Assembly: GCA_963402885.1 (NCBI GenBank)
Contig: OY727094.1
Location: 27,902,501-27,966,500 of the forward strand
Reading direction: 5' to 3'
From: Antedon bifida
Taxonomy: Eukaryota > Echinodermata > Crinoidea > Comatulida > Antedonidae
Length of the DNA stretch: 64,000 bases
A program made the position numbers and the translations under genes. A model generated the notes under the pieces. The model saw only the letters and a program-made list of their open reading frames with translations. It was not told the origin of the DNA and searched no databases. This document shows, in pieces, positions 11,218-23,616 of the stretch (positions are counted from its first letter, which is position 1; every line of letters begins with the position of its first letter).

Positions 11218-11223
11218 AATAAA
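11218..11223 (+). terminator. Candidate distal poly(A) signal with GU-rich downstream element
   Basis: AATAAA followed about 30 bases later by a strong GU/U stretch (CTCTGTGTGTGTGG then a T run, 11252-11277). This is the best-formed cleavage signal in the region. If used by USP32 it would give a 4-kb 3'UTR. Confidence 0.45.
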
Positions 11224-11595
11224 CAGTCAATACTTTAATTATAACATCACTGGCTCTCTGTGTGTGTGGTTTTTTTTAATATTATTAATAGGGCCTGGTT
11301 AAAAAAAAGTTCATGTTTGCTGTTCAACGTTTATAATTTTATAAAAGGGGTTGGTAGAAAAAAATTATTTAAAAATGATTTATTCCTTATTTCATTAATA
11401 TATACATTATATTACATTTGTAAGATTTTAAAAATAAATACATAATGTTCAATTTAAAAAGTTAGAAGAAGACTAAACCTATGAATGAATATCCTTATAC
11501 AGTATCAGAGTGTTCGTTTCTTAATGATTAGCATGGCTATTGCAAGACCTTGTCCATGATTAATGCATATTCGGCGTTCCATTTATATTTTTCCG

Positions 11596-11700
11596 CTCGA
11601 GTTCAGTTGTTCTCGATTTACACGCTCGAGTATATAAACAAAACAAATTGTGATTCACACCACCTGTGAAAACAATGCATTGTTGTCATAAATTAATGCT
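11596..11700 (+). promoter_or_regulatory. Candidate TATA promoter and non-coding first exon of the SAM gene
   Basis: Two copies of CGCTCGAG (CTCGAG at 11596 and 11625) precede TATATAAA at 11631-11638. A perfect donor GTAAGT starts at 11701. Transcription from about 11660 would yield a first exon of about 40 bases, spliced over 6.2 kb to the acceptor at 17893, the first coding exon, which needs an upstream 5'UTR exon. This is inference from spacing only. Confidence 0.3.
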
Positions 11701-11929
11701 GTAAGTTGTTGCTATTTGGTAATTTTGATCAATATTAATATAGCGAACAAAATAAGTATTATTTATTACTCATGTATGTATCAATTAAAAAATTATTTGC
11801 ATTTGGGGAAGAATATAACGATAGGCTGAAAAAAAGAGGAGGCCAAGTGAGGGAGGAGCAAGACTCAAATCTGACAGCTGATGATGATGACTGCCTGACG
11901 CGTGGACTGAATCATCAACAAGTGTCTGT

Positions 11930-12240
11930 CACGGGACAGCAGGCCTAGAGACTTATACCTTCAAGGCCTAAGCTAGCCTCTGCTACTACAGTAGTACTTA
12001 CACTAGCCTACCTATCCAACTATCTATGGTTCACCTATAGTTGAACGATGATTATAGAAGACTATGCCTAGATAGGCCTATATATATGATATAGGCCTAG
12101 GCCTAGTTAGCTTTATTTTATTATTATATTTATCTAAAATAGGCCAAGCTGGCCTAGCTAGGCCCTAGCTAGTAGTAGTAGGCCTATATAGTATAGTATA
12201 TAGGCCTAGTATAACTTGGCTAGGCTAGTAGGCCTATTCT
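11930..12240. repeat. GGCCTA/TAGGCC-rich low-complexity tract
   Basis: Many copies of TAGGCCTA, GGCCTAGG and CTAGCTAGG occur within about 300 bp, often as overlapping palindromes (TAGGCCTA, CCTAGG, CTAG). Such patches are common in echinoderm genomes and are one reason for the suggested placement. No ORF. Confidence 0.7.
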
Positions 12241-15200
12241 ACACTGTGTATTTCTTTTTCATCCTCAGAATCTACCAAACCGCATAAATAAACTAAAACT
12301 GTCAAGCTGTCAAGAGTGTTCCATGCATTTACTGTTTTTTAAAGAGTTTTGTTGGTTTGTTTCCATTTTAAAATCAATATTTTTTATGTTTTGTTTCAAT
12401 TTGAATATTTATACTTCATTTCATTAATGTTTATACAGTACTTACAATTGTTAAACTAATCAATGCATTCTTTTTTAGTAATAGATTTTAATTTAATGAT
12501 GCATCTGTTTACTACTGACCTGTCATCAAATTAAAAATAGTCACTTATATTATAATAAACTGTATACATGGCTATACTGTACCTGTAAGTGCCCCCTCAA
12601 TCTGTTACTGTATTTAGAAAGTATCGTAGCATAGCTTGTAATCAAATTGGATATATATCAAGTTTAGGAAACATGTAAAGTAACAGAGATTGTTATCATT
12701 TGATCACTATATATAATTAGCCAAATTAAGTTTATTGCTGTCATGCTAGTTAAAATTAGAGACTGTAGGTTAAAGTTAAATTGACCATGAGTCAGGCGAT
12801 AAAAGCATAAACATTCTATAGAATCCGAAGCATGGTTAGCCCCATTAAAATTTGTACTGGTTTATGCCAACAGTTCATTATGGGTGGGTTTATGTCCGGT
12901 GTATGGTGACAACACACTGTATACAATATCTCCTGTATTACAGTACACCGTACAAGTTTGATTTATTTTTATTGGCTGTCTTGACCGCTTGAAAGACAAT
13001 TTTGAAATCATTGACCACAGAATCTGAGTTTTGGCATAATTGTACATAATAATATTAATTGTTAACTATAACAAAATTGTTTTTTGTTTGAGCAGTCGCT
13101 CTAGTAAAACACATGGATATAGGATTATGCAAACTTAATAGTTACATTTCTGGGTCTGACATTTTCATAATGGTGTCACACATGTCTAATAAGAACAACC
13201 CATTGGGTCAAAGATTTTAAAATAAAATAAAAATAGGACACAAACTACTTTAGGATTTATACTGATTTTAAAATATTGTAACTGTTTAATTAACAATAAA
13301 ATTAATAACAACTTTTAGAATTAACAGTATAATTTGAATGATCAGATTATTACAATCTAACGCCTGTATTGAATTGTTATACCATCTGTATACAAATGAC
13401 ATCACCTGGATATGCAAATCAACCTTTAAAAAATATGGAAAACTATTATGCATGGCAGTTACTAAGGAAATGACTAACTTTAGATTTTCAATTTCAGTCC
13501 TGTGTTATCAGTATAACCTGTCAGACATAGCAAGTTTTACAGGGTCTTCTGACAAGCTGGGGCCTATCATAGATCAGGCACTGTCATTACACACGTAACG
13601 TGGGCTACGTAAATGCATCAGTATACTCAACTCACTATCTCCTCTGTGCTGTGTGTTATTCATCATTATACTATTTAGGGATTCTATGCAAAGGTAGGTT
13701 GGTTTGATATTGAATAATTAATTTTTATAGTACCTACTGTATGTGCATGCTGATTTAATATGAAACATTATGATATACTTACTCTGTTTTGAACATTTGG
13801 TATTGCTTAATTATATTGTACTTAATTACCAAAATTACAATTTCATTTAGGATGAGAATTGGGTTTTAGCATAGATGTTTGCATCATATTCATTATAAAA
13901 TCTTCTCTTAGTTTTAAAAATACAGTTAATACAAGTTAATATAGTAAATTGTAATTTATTTTAACTCAAAACTTGCAAACTATTTTTTTTATTGAACAAG
14001 GATAATTTAATTAAAGAAAAAGTATATTATAAATTATTTGTTGAAGACAAAACATAGTAATTTGATTTTGTTGTATTCTTTTAAAATTTGTTTTTACTAT
14101 GTTGTAACTTTGTTTAAATTTCTTGTATTAATTGTTTCTAATCTGTACATTGAAAATGGTACACCACACTAATGAGTTAGTCATCCATTAATGAACGTCT
14201 TTTAATTAATTACTGACAGTAACCTTTCAATTAAGGCAACCCTCTATTTTACTCATGACTCACGCAAGATAACCCAGATCCGTCCTCTCCAACGCTTTTT
14301 CTTAATTGTTTTTTTTTAGTCTGGTTTCTTTATGTAGTCATGTTGTTTATTGCTATGCTGAATTAAACTGTACTATAGTACTCAATCAAATTCAACAAAT
14401 ATCTTAACTGAATTTTCCATCAGGTAGAATTATAAAGAGCAGTATTAGAAGGATAATGTTATGAAAAACAATGTTGACCTTTATTACAGAAAAAAAGAAG
14501 GTAAGCTAGTATAGAACTAAAGAGTTTTTATATGACATGGGTGTATATCCCTATTAAGTTTCTTAAATGCTATATGTCGAAATAAAAAAAGGTTCTTAAA
14601 AAGTCTGGATACTTTCCTTTGTGCTGCTAGGATAGTTCCCATATACACCTACCATATTTGAGTGTGTTGTGTAGATAAAAGACAAATGAATCTTCTATCA
14701 GGGTTATGAGCTTCTAAAGCTTCTATCCTTAAGCCAGGGAGATATCTTTTAATTACATCTCCCTGCTTAAACACTACTGTCCTACACAGTATGTCTAGCG
14801 CTGTGAACACTACTGTACAACCGGCATATACAGTGCTTCTAACACAGTTTTAATGGAATACTGTCTAAGCTAGAAATTCAGACTTGTACCATATCATCCC
14901 AAGATTCATCTCCCCAATTCTTCCAGTAGAGATAGGATTTTGAGGCCTAAAAATACTTATGTATTTTGCATATTTATATTGTAGGGGCCCTCATGAAGCA
15001 AGCTATTACTTCTAGTGCGGGCCCCAGTTATAGTCAAATAACTGAATAAATGTGTATGAATGAATGATGATAATGAATAATTTAAATTTAAATGTCCAAT
15101 GAATGTCCACACATTGTACAATTTTGTTTGAAATCTCAATAATCTTATTAATTAACTGTATTTTGTTTACAATGTTTACTTAATTACAATCGGCAACTTT

Positions 15201-15248
15201 CAATTTTAATACCTATTCTCAATTTCACCTTGTCATACCTGTCCCATA

Positions 15249-15883
15249 GGTTTACTAACATCCCGGAAATTTCTTTTTTCTTATCCGAAAGGAATGTAAA
15301 TTCTTAAAATCTGTTGATTGGATTTGGTAATTAAACAAAATTTCTTTCCATAGCTGCAACTTTTTGAGTATTTTCAATGTTTTGCTACTAAAGGAATTTG
15401 ATTTGATTTTTCTTTAATTATTTTGTTATAACTAAAACAAAATCTAGATTAAATTAACGGAAATTACAAAATTCCTTCATTTTGGCAAACAAAAAAATAC
15501 CAAAAGTTTTACAATTATGACATAGATAGAAATTTAAATGGTTTACTAACATCCCGGAAATTTCTTTTTTCTTATCCGAAAGGAATGTAAATTCTTAAAA
15601 TCTGTTGATTGGATTTGGTAATTAAACAAAATTTCTTTCCATAGCTTTGTGGACTAGTATACTTAATATTGTATCAAGTTATTCCACAACATTTATTAAA
15701 TTTAACTTTTTGAGTATTTTCAATGTTTTGCTACTAAAGGAATTTGATTTGATTTTTCTTATTATTTTGTTATAACTAAAACAAAATCTAGATTAAATTA
15801 ACGGAAATTACAAAATTCCTTCATTTTGGCAAACAAAAAAATACCAAAAGTTTTACAATTATGACATAGATAGAAATTTAAAT
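15249..15883. repeat. Recent tandem duplication (291 and 344 bp copies)
   Basis: Both copies start GGTTTACTAACATCCCGGAA and end GACATAGATAGAAATTTAAAT, at 15249-15539 and 15540-15883, abutting exactly. They look almost identical apart from about 55 bases present only in copy 2 after CCATAGCT and a TAA difference. Such identity means a young event, or an assembly artefact from two haplotypes. Confidence 0.85.
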
Positions 15884-16879
15884 GCAGAGTTCAACTTTAA
15901 TAAGCATAAGTTTATCTAATTTAGATGTTTTAGTACAGTAGTATTGGAATGGTACTAGAAAAATGAAAAGTATTTATTTAAAAGAAATTAGTTTTAATAA
16001 ATTTAATTTAGATTAAAGAATTTAAATGCACAAAGTTTTAATAAAAGTTTTCAAACTTTTTTTATTTAAATTTTAATTTGAAGGATTTCTTGTATCTGTA
16101 TCCACCAATTTAGAGCCATTATCTTGTAATGGAGCTACCTAAAGTGTAGGCCTACATGTTATTTAAACTATAGGTGATATTGTACTGGACAGAATGCAAA
16201 TTGTTCCCTGTCTGCTATTAAAATCAGTTTCATCAAGGGACAAGTTTTGTTACACTTGGGTTTAATATCTGATTTTAAACTAATACACTTCTATCAGTTT
16301 TGAATTATTTTCATAAACAATTTATTATCTTGATGTAATTGGTCTCAAATAGATATTCTTTTCCCTAGTGTAGTTGAACATGAATACTTGAGTATGCGAA
16401 TAAGTTTGATTTGTGTCAAATGTCTCTTGGACATTAAAAAGCATGTCTGTAGCATACAGATGGATTTCCCTTTTGATATTTATCTTAAGTTGTACGTACA
16501 AAAAAATATAAAATCTACTCGCTCTTTACTATAGAAATGAAATTAAAGTACTGTTGTGTATTGGTACTACATTGAAAAATGAAAAGTATATTCAATTAAA
16601 AGAAATTAATTTTAATAAATTTAATTTGCTAGCGTAAAGAACTTAAATGCACAAAGTTTTGTTTCGTTTCATATATTCAACCTGCATCAAATACTTAGCA
16701 TACAATATAAAGTACTTTGAATGAAAGATGCTTAGCAAGAACAGCGTTTAAGCAAAATATAAAAAAAAAAAAACTGCTGTGTAAATTAAAATGAGCCAGC
16801 TACCCATTGCATTAAATAATCATTTACTACAGTATATAACCATGTTTACATACATTGCCAGACTACTGTAGCAAAATTT

Positions 16880-17000
16880 CAGAGTTTACACATACACAGT
16901 GCGTCCACACTAGCGTTTTCTATGGTGTCAGCTCTAGAGTTTACATACATATTGCGTCCACACTGGAATTTTCCCTCTCAATGTGTGTCAACTCATGAGT
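16880..17000. repeat. Two-copy direct repeat, ~57 bp
   Basis: AGAGTTTACACATACACAGT then GCGTCCACACTAGCG is followed by AGAGTTTACATACATATT then GCGTCCACACTGG. The copies differ by substitutions, so this is an older local duplication. Confidence 0.6.
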
Positions 17001-17893
17001 TTTGCTATGCAGTGTGAAATGGTTATTTTTCTTTTATGAAATGTTATATCAACTTTAATATAGTACTTGTTATTTTATAATTTATAATTTATTTGTAACA
17101 AAATGTTAGCCTATAGTTTGGTTTGTGTAAGTAATTTGTCTTATTTGTTTTTGTAATGTCCTGTCATTGTCATTTTTATTGTCATTGTTCTTTTTATGTA
17201 TAACGGTAGCCATAAAAATGAGCCTTGTTGTTTTGGTTTTTTCCCTCATTTTTGCATTATTTAAACTATTTCCTTATCAAATAATCTTGTGCAAATTGGA
17301 AAATGAAATTATAACTAAATGAGGGCAGTGTTCATTTAGATGGGTTTTTTTAAACAATGCTACAGTACATGATTCATTATAAACATATCAATCATTGTGA
17401 GAAAGGAAATTTGATTTGAAATAAATGTATGGCATTGAGAAAAATATGATTAATTTCTATTTATTTCAGTGCCAATATATTTTTTATCTTTATCCTTTAA
17501 TTTAATATTACAGCAAGTACAGTACGTGTTGATTGCAGGAATTATGGATTTGTTATTTTTAATAGATGAATTTCGTAATTTTTTATAATAAATAAGTTTG
17601 AATTTATTATTGAATCTGTATTAATATTCACCAAAAACTATGCATTTATATTGTATGTTTGTTGCAAATTGCTTGGTATCTGAAAAATCAATGCTTTAAT
17701 ATTGTGTAATTTTGTGTTAAAGTGATGTATTTTGTAATATTGTATTGTAGTTGTTATTGAATGTTAACAATTGTTATTGTAATAAATGCTGGTCAAATTA
17801 AATGAAACAAGTGCAGAATTAGACCTCACTTCTGGTTATTCATTGGTAACCAAAAATGATATTTACAATTTTTTATTTTTTTTTTAATTGCAG

Positions 17894-18509
17894 ATTTAAC
17901 TGAAAAATGTCAATTTTGAAATAAGAACTAATGTGAATGGAAATATGTTTGGTCGCAAACGAAAAGAAAAGAAAAAGTCAGCCCCGGCACCACCTCCCCG
18001 ATCAACCGCTACAAAGCTAACAGAGGGAGAGAAAGCAAAAGATGAAAAAGCCCAAAAGCTAAGTACACGACAAAGCAGTGTAACATCTACCACAAGCAAT
18101 GATTCAGTTGGAAAATCCAAGAAACGATCTGCACCCCCTCCTCCAAGTAATCCAACAATAGTCCATAATATAACCCCAGAAGAGGTGTCAAAGAAAGTTG
18201 AAAATGTAAACATACGACGGAAATCTACCGAGGACTTGGACAAAAAATCAGCTGGTGTAAATTTATCAAGTTTTAAAAAACCAGACCCAATTGAAAATAC
18301 TGTTACAGAACAGATTAAAAATGAAAATGAAGAAAGAACTACTAATGATGAAACAACTAATATAAATGGATATTTAAATCATAATGGAAATGGTGGAACA
18401 GATAGCAAGGAACGCTTTTTACAAATTCCAGTTGAATCATGGGAGGAGGAAGAAGTTCTCCAGTGGTTAAGTTCTCGCAAAATGCAATACTATTATGACC
18501 TTTTCTCAG
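17894..18509 (+). CDS. Tandem-SAM scaffold gene, first coding exon (ATG at 17945)
   Basis: Strong pyrimidine tract and acceptor ttgcag end at 17893; donor gtatgt begins at 18510. In-frame TAA at 17897 fixes the start downstream, and the first in-frame ATG is 17945 with A at -3. A short upstream ATG frame (17906, five codons) could dampen translation. The 188 residues begin MFGRKRKEKKKSAPAPPPRS, are basic and proline-rich, repeat a KKRSAPPPP motif (possible SH3 or profilin ligand), then run through polar sequence to WEEEEVLQWLSSRKMQYYYD, the first half of a SAM domain. I do not recognise the family; scaffold or adaptor is inferred from domain content. Confidence 0.85.
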
Positions 18510-18678
18510 GTATGTTGTTTTCAATTAATTGGTTTCAAAATGTTTGTTATAATAGTAGAACACTTAATAAGAGACCATATGCAGGACAAAATTTCCCCTG
18601 AATAGGGCTTAATTTGGCCATAGTGTTAAAACATAATATGTATGATGCTATAGGAATATAATGGATACAAAATATTAA

Positions 18679-19189
18679 AGATGTATTGTCCCTTGAAACA
18701 CAACAAAATGAAGGTTAAAATATTCTAAATTGAAATTGGCCATATCAAAGTAATATTAAAGTTATTCACTTTAAGTCGAAAATTCGAGCCAAAAGTAACA
18801 AGTTTACGTAATTAACAGGTAAATTAGTTTGATTACATTTCGTCTGGAAAATCGTCGCGAGCGAAAGTAAACAAAGATTTCAAACCACCAGTACGCATTA
18901 TGCATGTGCTAATTAGGATTGTTTACAACTCGTCACGGTTGAGAAGGTATTTTCACACAGATCGTGAGGAAGTTTTATGATTATGCATACAGAGTAGCCA
19001 AACAAGCGCGTTTCATTATGGGATATGTTTTGATCAAAAATCAGTCAAAATTATTTTTTTAACAAAAAACGTCTGTATTTCAGTTAAATGATTTTTTTTT
19101 TCGACAAATTTTTGGTGATAGTTAATAACTATTAAGATACTTCATTTATTTTTTATTTTTTTGGAATTAGTCAAAGGGACAATACATCT
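18679..19189. mobile_element. MITE family B, copy 2 (TTAA target site)
   Basis: 511 bp with ends AGATGTATTGTCCC and GGGACAATACATCT, flanked by TTAA at 18675-18678 and 19190-19193. The interior differs from copy 1 (more CpG, longer), so copies with the same ends but different cargo exist. Confidence 0.8.
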
Positions 19190-20182
19190 TTAAATGTGAA
19201 TATTCAAGAATTTTTTTTTAGAAAAAAAAAACATTGTAGAAATCTGTAAAAAAAGAATGTATCAACTTGAAAGCAGTGAATGTGCTTCAATAGGAACCAT
19301 TTTTATTATAAACTTAAATCCATATAATACTCAGAGTACAATATGTTACAACATTATGCACAAATACCCAATTCTCCCACAAAGAGCAATATGTTGTAAT
19401 TTATTAATGAACGTGATCCTAATGAAACCCAGACTATCAAACATTCAATTCAATCCCAAAGCATCAAATGTTGAAACAATGCCAACATCACTTATAATTT
19501 TATACTTGTCAACGGCTCTGTCCCAAAAGTTCCACCCCTCACACATGCTAATCAAATTCGTACTTGTCATCGGTTCACTATGCATTTCTGAAGCAAAAGT
19601 ACCTCCCCTCTGCGGCTCTCAAATTTAATTACCACATTGCTAATCTCATCACGAAGCTTACAATCTACAGAAATTACTTCTGTTTCCTGTTAATTCTACT
19701 AAAAACTGATCAACCAACTCTCAACAGTTTTAGCTAAGAGTGCGGTTGAAGTGCATCAATTCTTGTTATTTTTTTCTTACTTTAGTATTTATATATAACC
19801 TGTCTGGAAATTAAACAAAAATTTATAACCACTTGTTTGTGACTTAACTTGGTTAAGTCTTTCAGTACAAAACAACACGTACTCTGTACTCTAATTGTCG
19901 TTGTCGATACAACACAGCATTGTGAGATCTGTCAGTGTGTATTAGACTCGCTGATTAAACCGTATTATTTAATCGCATCATCATTTGCTACGAATACTCA
20001 TTGTCATTCGAGACTTTGCTTGATGACGACTGATCGTAATTGCGCCACTCAATTTAATTTTCTTGTTGAACAATACTTGACTTGATGACACAACGCAACA
20101 GTACGCTATTGTTTTGAAGACGTGGAGCAACTCCAAAGTTTTATAGGATTACTATTTCTTATTTCTGCTCTTTTATCGCAAA

Positions 20183-20300
20183 ATGTTGAAACGAGTTTGG
20201 CGACCGAACCAGTCAAATCGGCGGTGCCGTGTGGTTGAGAAATTGGGATACAGTGATGGGATTAACCCATCTGTTATATCATATCTTCGTGTTCCTACAG
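20183..20300 (+). CDS. Possible alternative first exon of the SAM gene
   Basis: ATG at 20183 (A at -3) opens 39 codons, MLKRVWRPNQSNRRCRVVEK and onward, that read without a stop straight through the splice acceptor at 20300 and in the correct frame into the SAM exon. The upstream ~340 bp is richer in CpG than the flanking intron. A transcript starting here would encode a protein with a basic N-terminus replacing the proline-rich region and the first SAM helices. A chance open frame of this size is quite possible. Confidence 0.3.
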
Positions 20301-20351
20301 GTTGTGGTATTGATGGAGACTACCTGATGCAGATTACAGAAAATGATCTTG
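20301..20351 (+). CDS. SAM-gene exon: middle of SAM domain 1 (51 bp)
   Basis: Acceptor gttcctacag ends at 20300; donor gtaagtg begins at 20352. Phase 1 to phase 1. Encodes CGIDGDYLMQITENDL, the typical SAM helix 3 region (I-x-G-x-x-L-x-x-I-x-x-x-D-L). The matching exon of SAM 2 (52605-52655) has the same length and phases. Confidence 0.92.
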
Positions 20352-20535
20352 GTAAGTGTACTCTAATTGTTTTATTCTTAGCCAAAAAATGATTTTTATT
20401 TTACTACAAAAATAGGTTTGCCTTGCTATTATTTACCATCAAATGATTTTACTACTGTATGCTTAACTTTAGTTTGGGATAAACCTGAACTCTGATTCTT
20501 CCATACAACCATGTTTTCCAAATGTTCCTTAATCT

Positions 20536-20569
20536 ATAGAGATATTATAGTGAACTACAATATCTCTAT
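20536..20569. other. Perfect short hairpin
   Basis: ATAGAGATATT pairs exactly with AATATCTCTAT over 11 bp; a further TAG/CTA pair lies beyond one A/C mismatch, with loop TGAA. Too short for an animal microRNA precursor, so most likely a transposon remnant. Confidence 0.5.
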
Positions 20570-22331
20570 GCTTCATCCTTACACCATCCATCTCTAGCGT
20601 GTCAATGTACTTGTATGTACTGGTCTACCCCTGTTGCTTTCCCATGTTCTGGTTGTCAGAATAGAACATCAAAGATTATTTCCTGCTTGTTGCACTTGCA
20701 GTGTCCATTCTTAATCTTATTCTACAGTACATGTAATATGTAAAAAAGTTTTAATGCGTTATACCATCCTCCTTGTATTATAACACAATAAAGTTTATCT
20801 CTTAATCTTATCTCGGTTTATAATTATATGTTTATATAATCCTAATATTTTAATGACTTCCTCTATTCTATTGTTTACTTACTAATTAATTATGTTAATT
20901 GTTAAACGTAATGGATTGGTTCACCATGAAGAACTTATTTATTTACAGTTCCATTGATTTTCAATTTTACATTCTAAATCCTAGTAATATATCTTAATAA
21001 ATTAATATATTTCTATTGACATCATTTTAAATTTACTGTGTTTCGTTTCATTTTTCTAACATTTTTTAATATAATAATAACCTTTTATAATTTTTAATTA
21101 ATCATTGCATTGAATCTCATAAACTTACAAAAGCTCACGAGAAATGCAGTAAAACATCCTTATTAAATGTTGTTGCTTATTTGTACATACCAACAAGATA
21201 ACAATCAACATTACAGTATATTCAATTTTTATGTCTAATTTTTAACAGTTTCATTAATAAATGAAAAGATACTGCACAAATTTAGACTACTGTAAGTATA
21301 GATCTATAATAATATTAATAACTTTTAATATTAGTCATAATCATTTGATTGACTTTCTTTATTCATGTATGTTTTATTTCCAATGAATGTCATTATACCT
21401 AGAAAAACGTGCCTAGTCATAAAACATCTCTGAATCATTTGTACTTTTGGCTAACAACATTACTAACATAGAAAATCAAGGAGAGAATTCTCATGAGGTT
21501 TGTTAAGGTATTATTAAGTTGCACAAATAAACGATACAATACAATAATATTTATTTTCATTTAAACAACGAGGTACAAATGAAATTTGGTTGGTTGGTTT
21601 ACATTTTGATTTCCATACAATGAATAAAAAAAAAGCGTTTAACCAATGAATCTAAAAAGATCTTATGAACTTGCTATTAATAACTTAATGTTATTCTCAG
21701 AAATCTCCAATCCAGTGGCTCCACTTATTTTATGATGAGATTTCTTTAGATTTTCAATTTGTTGTCTACTAATTTTCTTAGTATTTAGTTTTGAGTCTTG
21801 ATTTGTTAATTTAATTTGATTATTTTCTTCAGTTCTTGATTAAGTCTTGTAGACAAAGTTTTACAATCAATCTCTAAAAATAGATATAAAGAAATTGGAG
21901 TTCATGGTAAACCAGATATTTTATTACTATTATCTTAGTAGTGTATTTGCTTCATACTTTTAACTACGGTATTAACAAGATCCACTTCCATTATGACACA
22001 CTAAAAACTTGAACCTAACCCTCTCAATATCGTATCCACATGCTAAAAAATGCATTAAGCAAAGAATTAAACCGGGGACACACCCTCTCAAAGACACAGC
22101 TTTACACTGCCTACACCCTAGGCTAAGTAATTTCTCATAAACAGCTGGTGGGTATACGTTGCCTTGCCCTTTTACAAAATGATTATTGTGCATGTGTCCC
22201 AAAGGTGGATTAAACATTCACAGTCTATTATTTCCTATAATACAATCATTCATTATCTCAATAATCAAAATTTGCCAGAGTTTGCTTTCCTTCTTCACCT
22301 GTATTCTCTGTTGAGAGTTTGTGTGAGAATA

Positions 22332-22511
22332 AAGCTCTGTTTACACTATCAAACTGGTTTGACAAAAAAGTGTGATGTGCCTAAATATGGTAGTGACATG
22401 CCCAAATATGGTAGTAATAAGCCCAATAATGGTAGTGATATGACATCATCATGTCCATATATGGGCACATCACATTTTTTGTTACATAAAGTTTGATAGT
22501 GTAGAAAAGCC
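22332..22511. mobile_element. MITE family A, complete copy
   Basis: Bounded by AAGCTCTGTTTACACTATC and the inverse GATAGTGTAGAAAAGCCT, with inner inverted motifs TGTGATGTGCC and GGGCACATCACA. The centre repeats ATGGTAGTGA-type motifs three to four times. No ORF. Confidence 0.8.
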
Positions 22512-23616
22512 TAGCTGACCGTAATAATACAGGATATACTCAATGCTTTGATTAACTTTACAATTAATGACCATTTTCAGGAAGTCGAAACCTGTGTTAT
22601 TTAATCATTACAGTTTAGTTTTTCACACTATTGCTAGTTTAAAAGAAGCCTCTAGGCAGTCTGTAAATTAATTAGTAAAAAAGAATCATTAATTATTGTC
22701 AATTTATTTAATCATTTTAATTCTCATGTTCACCTAGAGGGTGTGGAATATTAAACAAGCATGAAAACATTATCAAAATATTACTCAAGTTCAAATGTTC
22801 ATAGATCAAGTTTAAATAGAAAAAACTCTAGAAATTTTCTTTCGATACTAGCCTACAGTAACAGAAAAAATGTTTATTGATTCTTATTATGCTTTTGTTT
22901 GCATCATACAATTACAAGTACAGATAACTTTTTTCAAATAAACTGGAAATTGCATTGCTTACTTATGACAGAAAACAAACATTTAGTATAAAAATGTAGT
23001 ATAACAATATAAAAATATAATATGACAACAATGATTATAATAAAATTTTATACAATATAAATCATCTTCGTAAACCTGGTGAACAGTGTTGATTAATTGA
23101 TTTCTCTATTTAAGGCAAACCCATTATATTATCTTACCTCTCACGATTGCTACAACTGAAACCTAGTAGTTACACAAACACCTAGTACAAAACAACTTAA
23201 TAAAATAATTATAGTTTAATCACTCAATCCATCAGATTGTCACTTGGGTTTGTCTCACTTCCCATACTTTATTCAATCATGTTATTGTTCTGATTACATT
23301 TTTTATACTATAGTGTATTATATTATTGTCCCTTGAAAAATTACAACCAAATTCCCAATAATGATTTCATTTTTTTTCCATTTGTCCATTGTGTCATTTT
23401 TTTTTCTTTTGTTTTAGATCATAAAATGCCAGACCATTTCCATGTGTGCTATAATTTTTCTTTTATTAACTGGGGTTAATTAATTGTGCTATATTTAATT
23501 ATTTACATGTTTTTATACATAATACAGTTAGGCTGGACAGCTGTATAGCTACTGAACAAAATAGATATTACAGTTTTAAATTAAACTAGAATTTAATTCG
23601 TCACTTTGACGAATTA

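Larger units (their letters stand above)
7231..11223 (+). other. USP32 3'UTR (extent uncertain) and downstream AT-rich DNA
   Basis: No exon-like coding sequence follows the USP32 stop. Canonical AATAAA signals occur at 7700, 8079 and 11218, so the transcript may use a short 3'UTR of about 0.5-0.9 kb or a long one of about 4 kb. There is a CT microsatellite near 7878-7897. ORFs of 60-92 codons on both strands here look like chance frames in AT-rich DNA. Confidence 0.5.
11224..17893. other. Spacer between USP32 and the SAM gene, or SAM-gene intron 1
   Basis: AT-rich, with no supported coding exon on either strand. It holds the candidate promoter at 11.6 kb, the GGCCTA patch, a tandem duplication at 15249-15883, a diverged ~100-bp repeat pair (about 15952-16040 and 16562-16655) and a two-copy ~57-bp repeat near 16880-17000. 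Confidence 0.6.
18510..20300. other. SAM-gene intron with MITE and alternative first-exon region
   Basis: Holds a family B MITE (18679-19189), a 123-codon frame at 19257-19628 with no recognisable features, and a stretch (about 19840-20300) with more CpG than its surroundings that ends in an ATG frame reading directly into the next exon. Confidence 0.6.

Noticed and set aside
13338-13598. 86-codon plus-strand frame in the spacer
   Set aside because: No recognisable motif and no splice or promoter support; consistent with chance.
17896-18243. 115-codon minus-strand frame
   Set aside because: Antisense shadow of the first coding exon of the SAM gene, which has splice and start support.
19257-19628. 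123-codon plus-strand frame in the SAM-gene intron
   Set aside because: No domain, splice logic or composition typical of the genes here; internal half-repeats suggest old transposon sequence.
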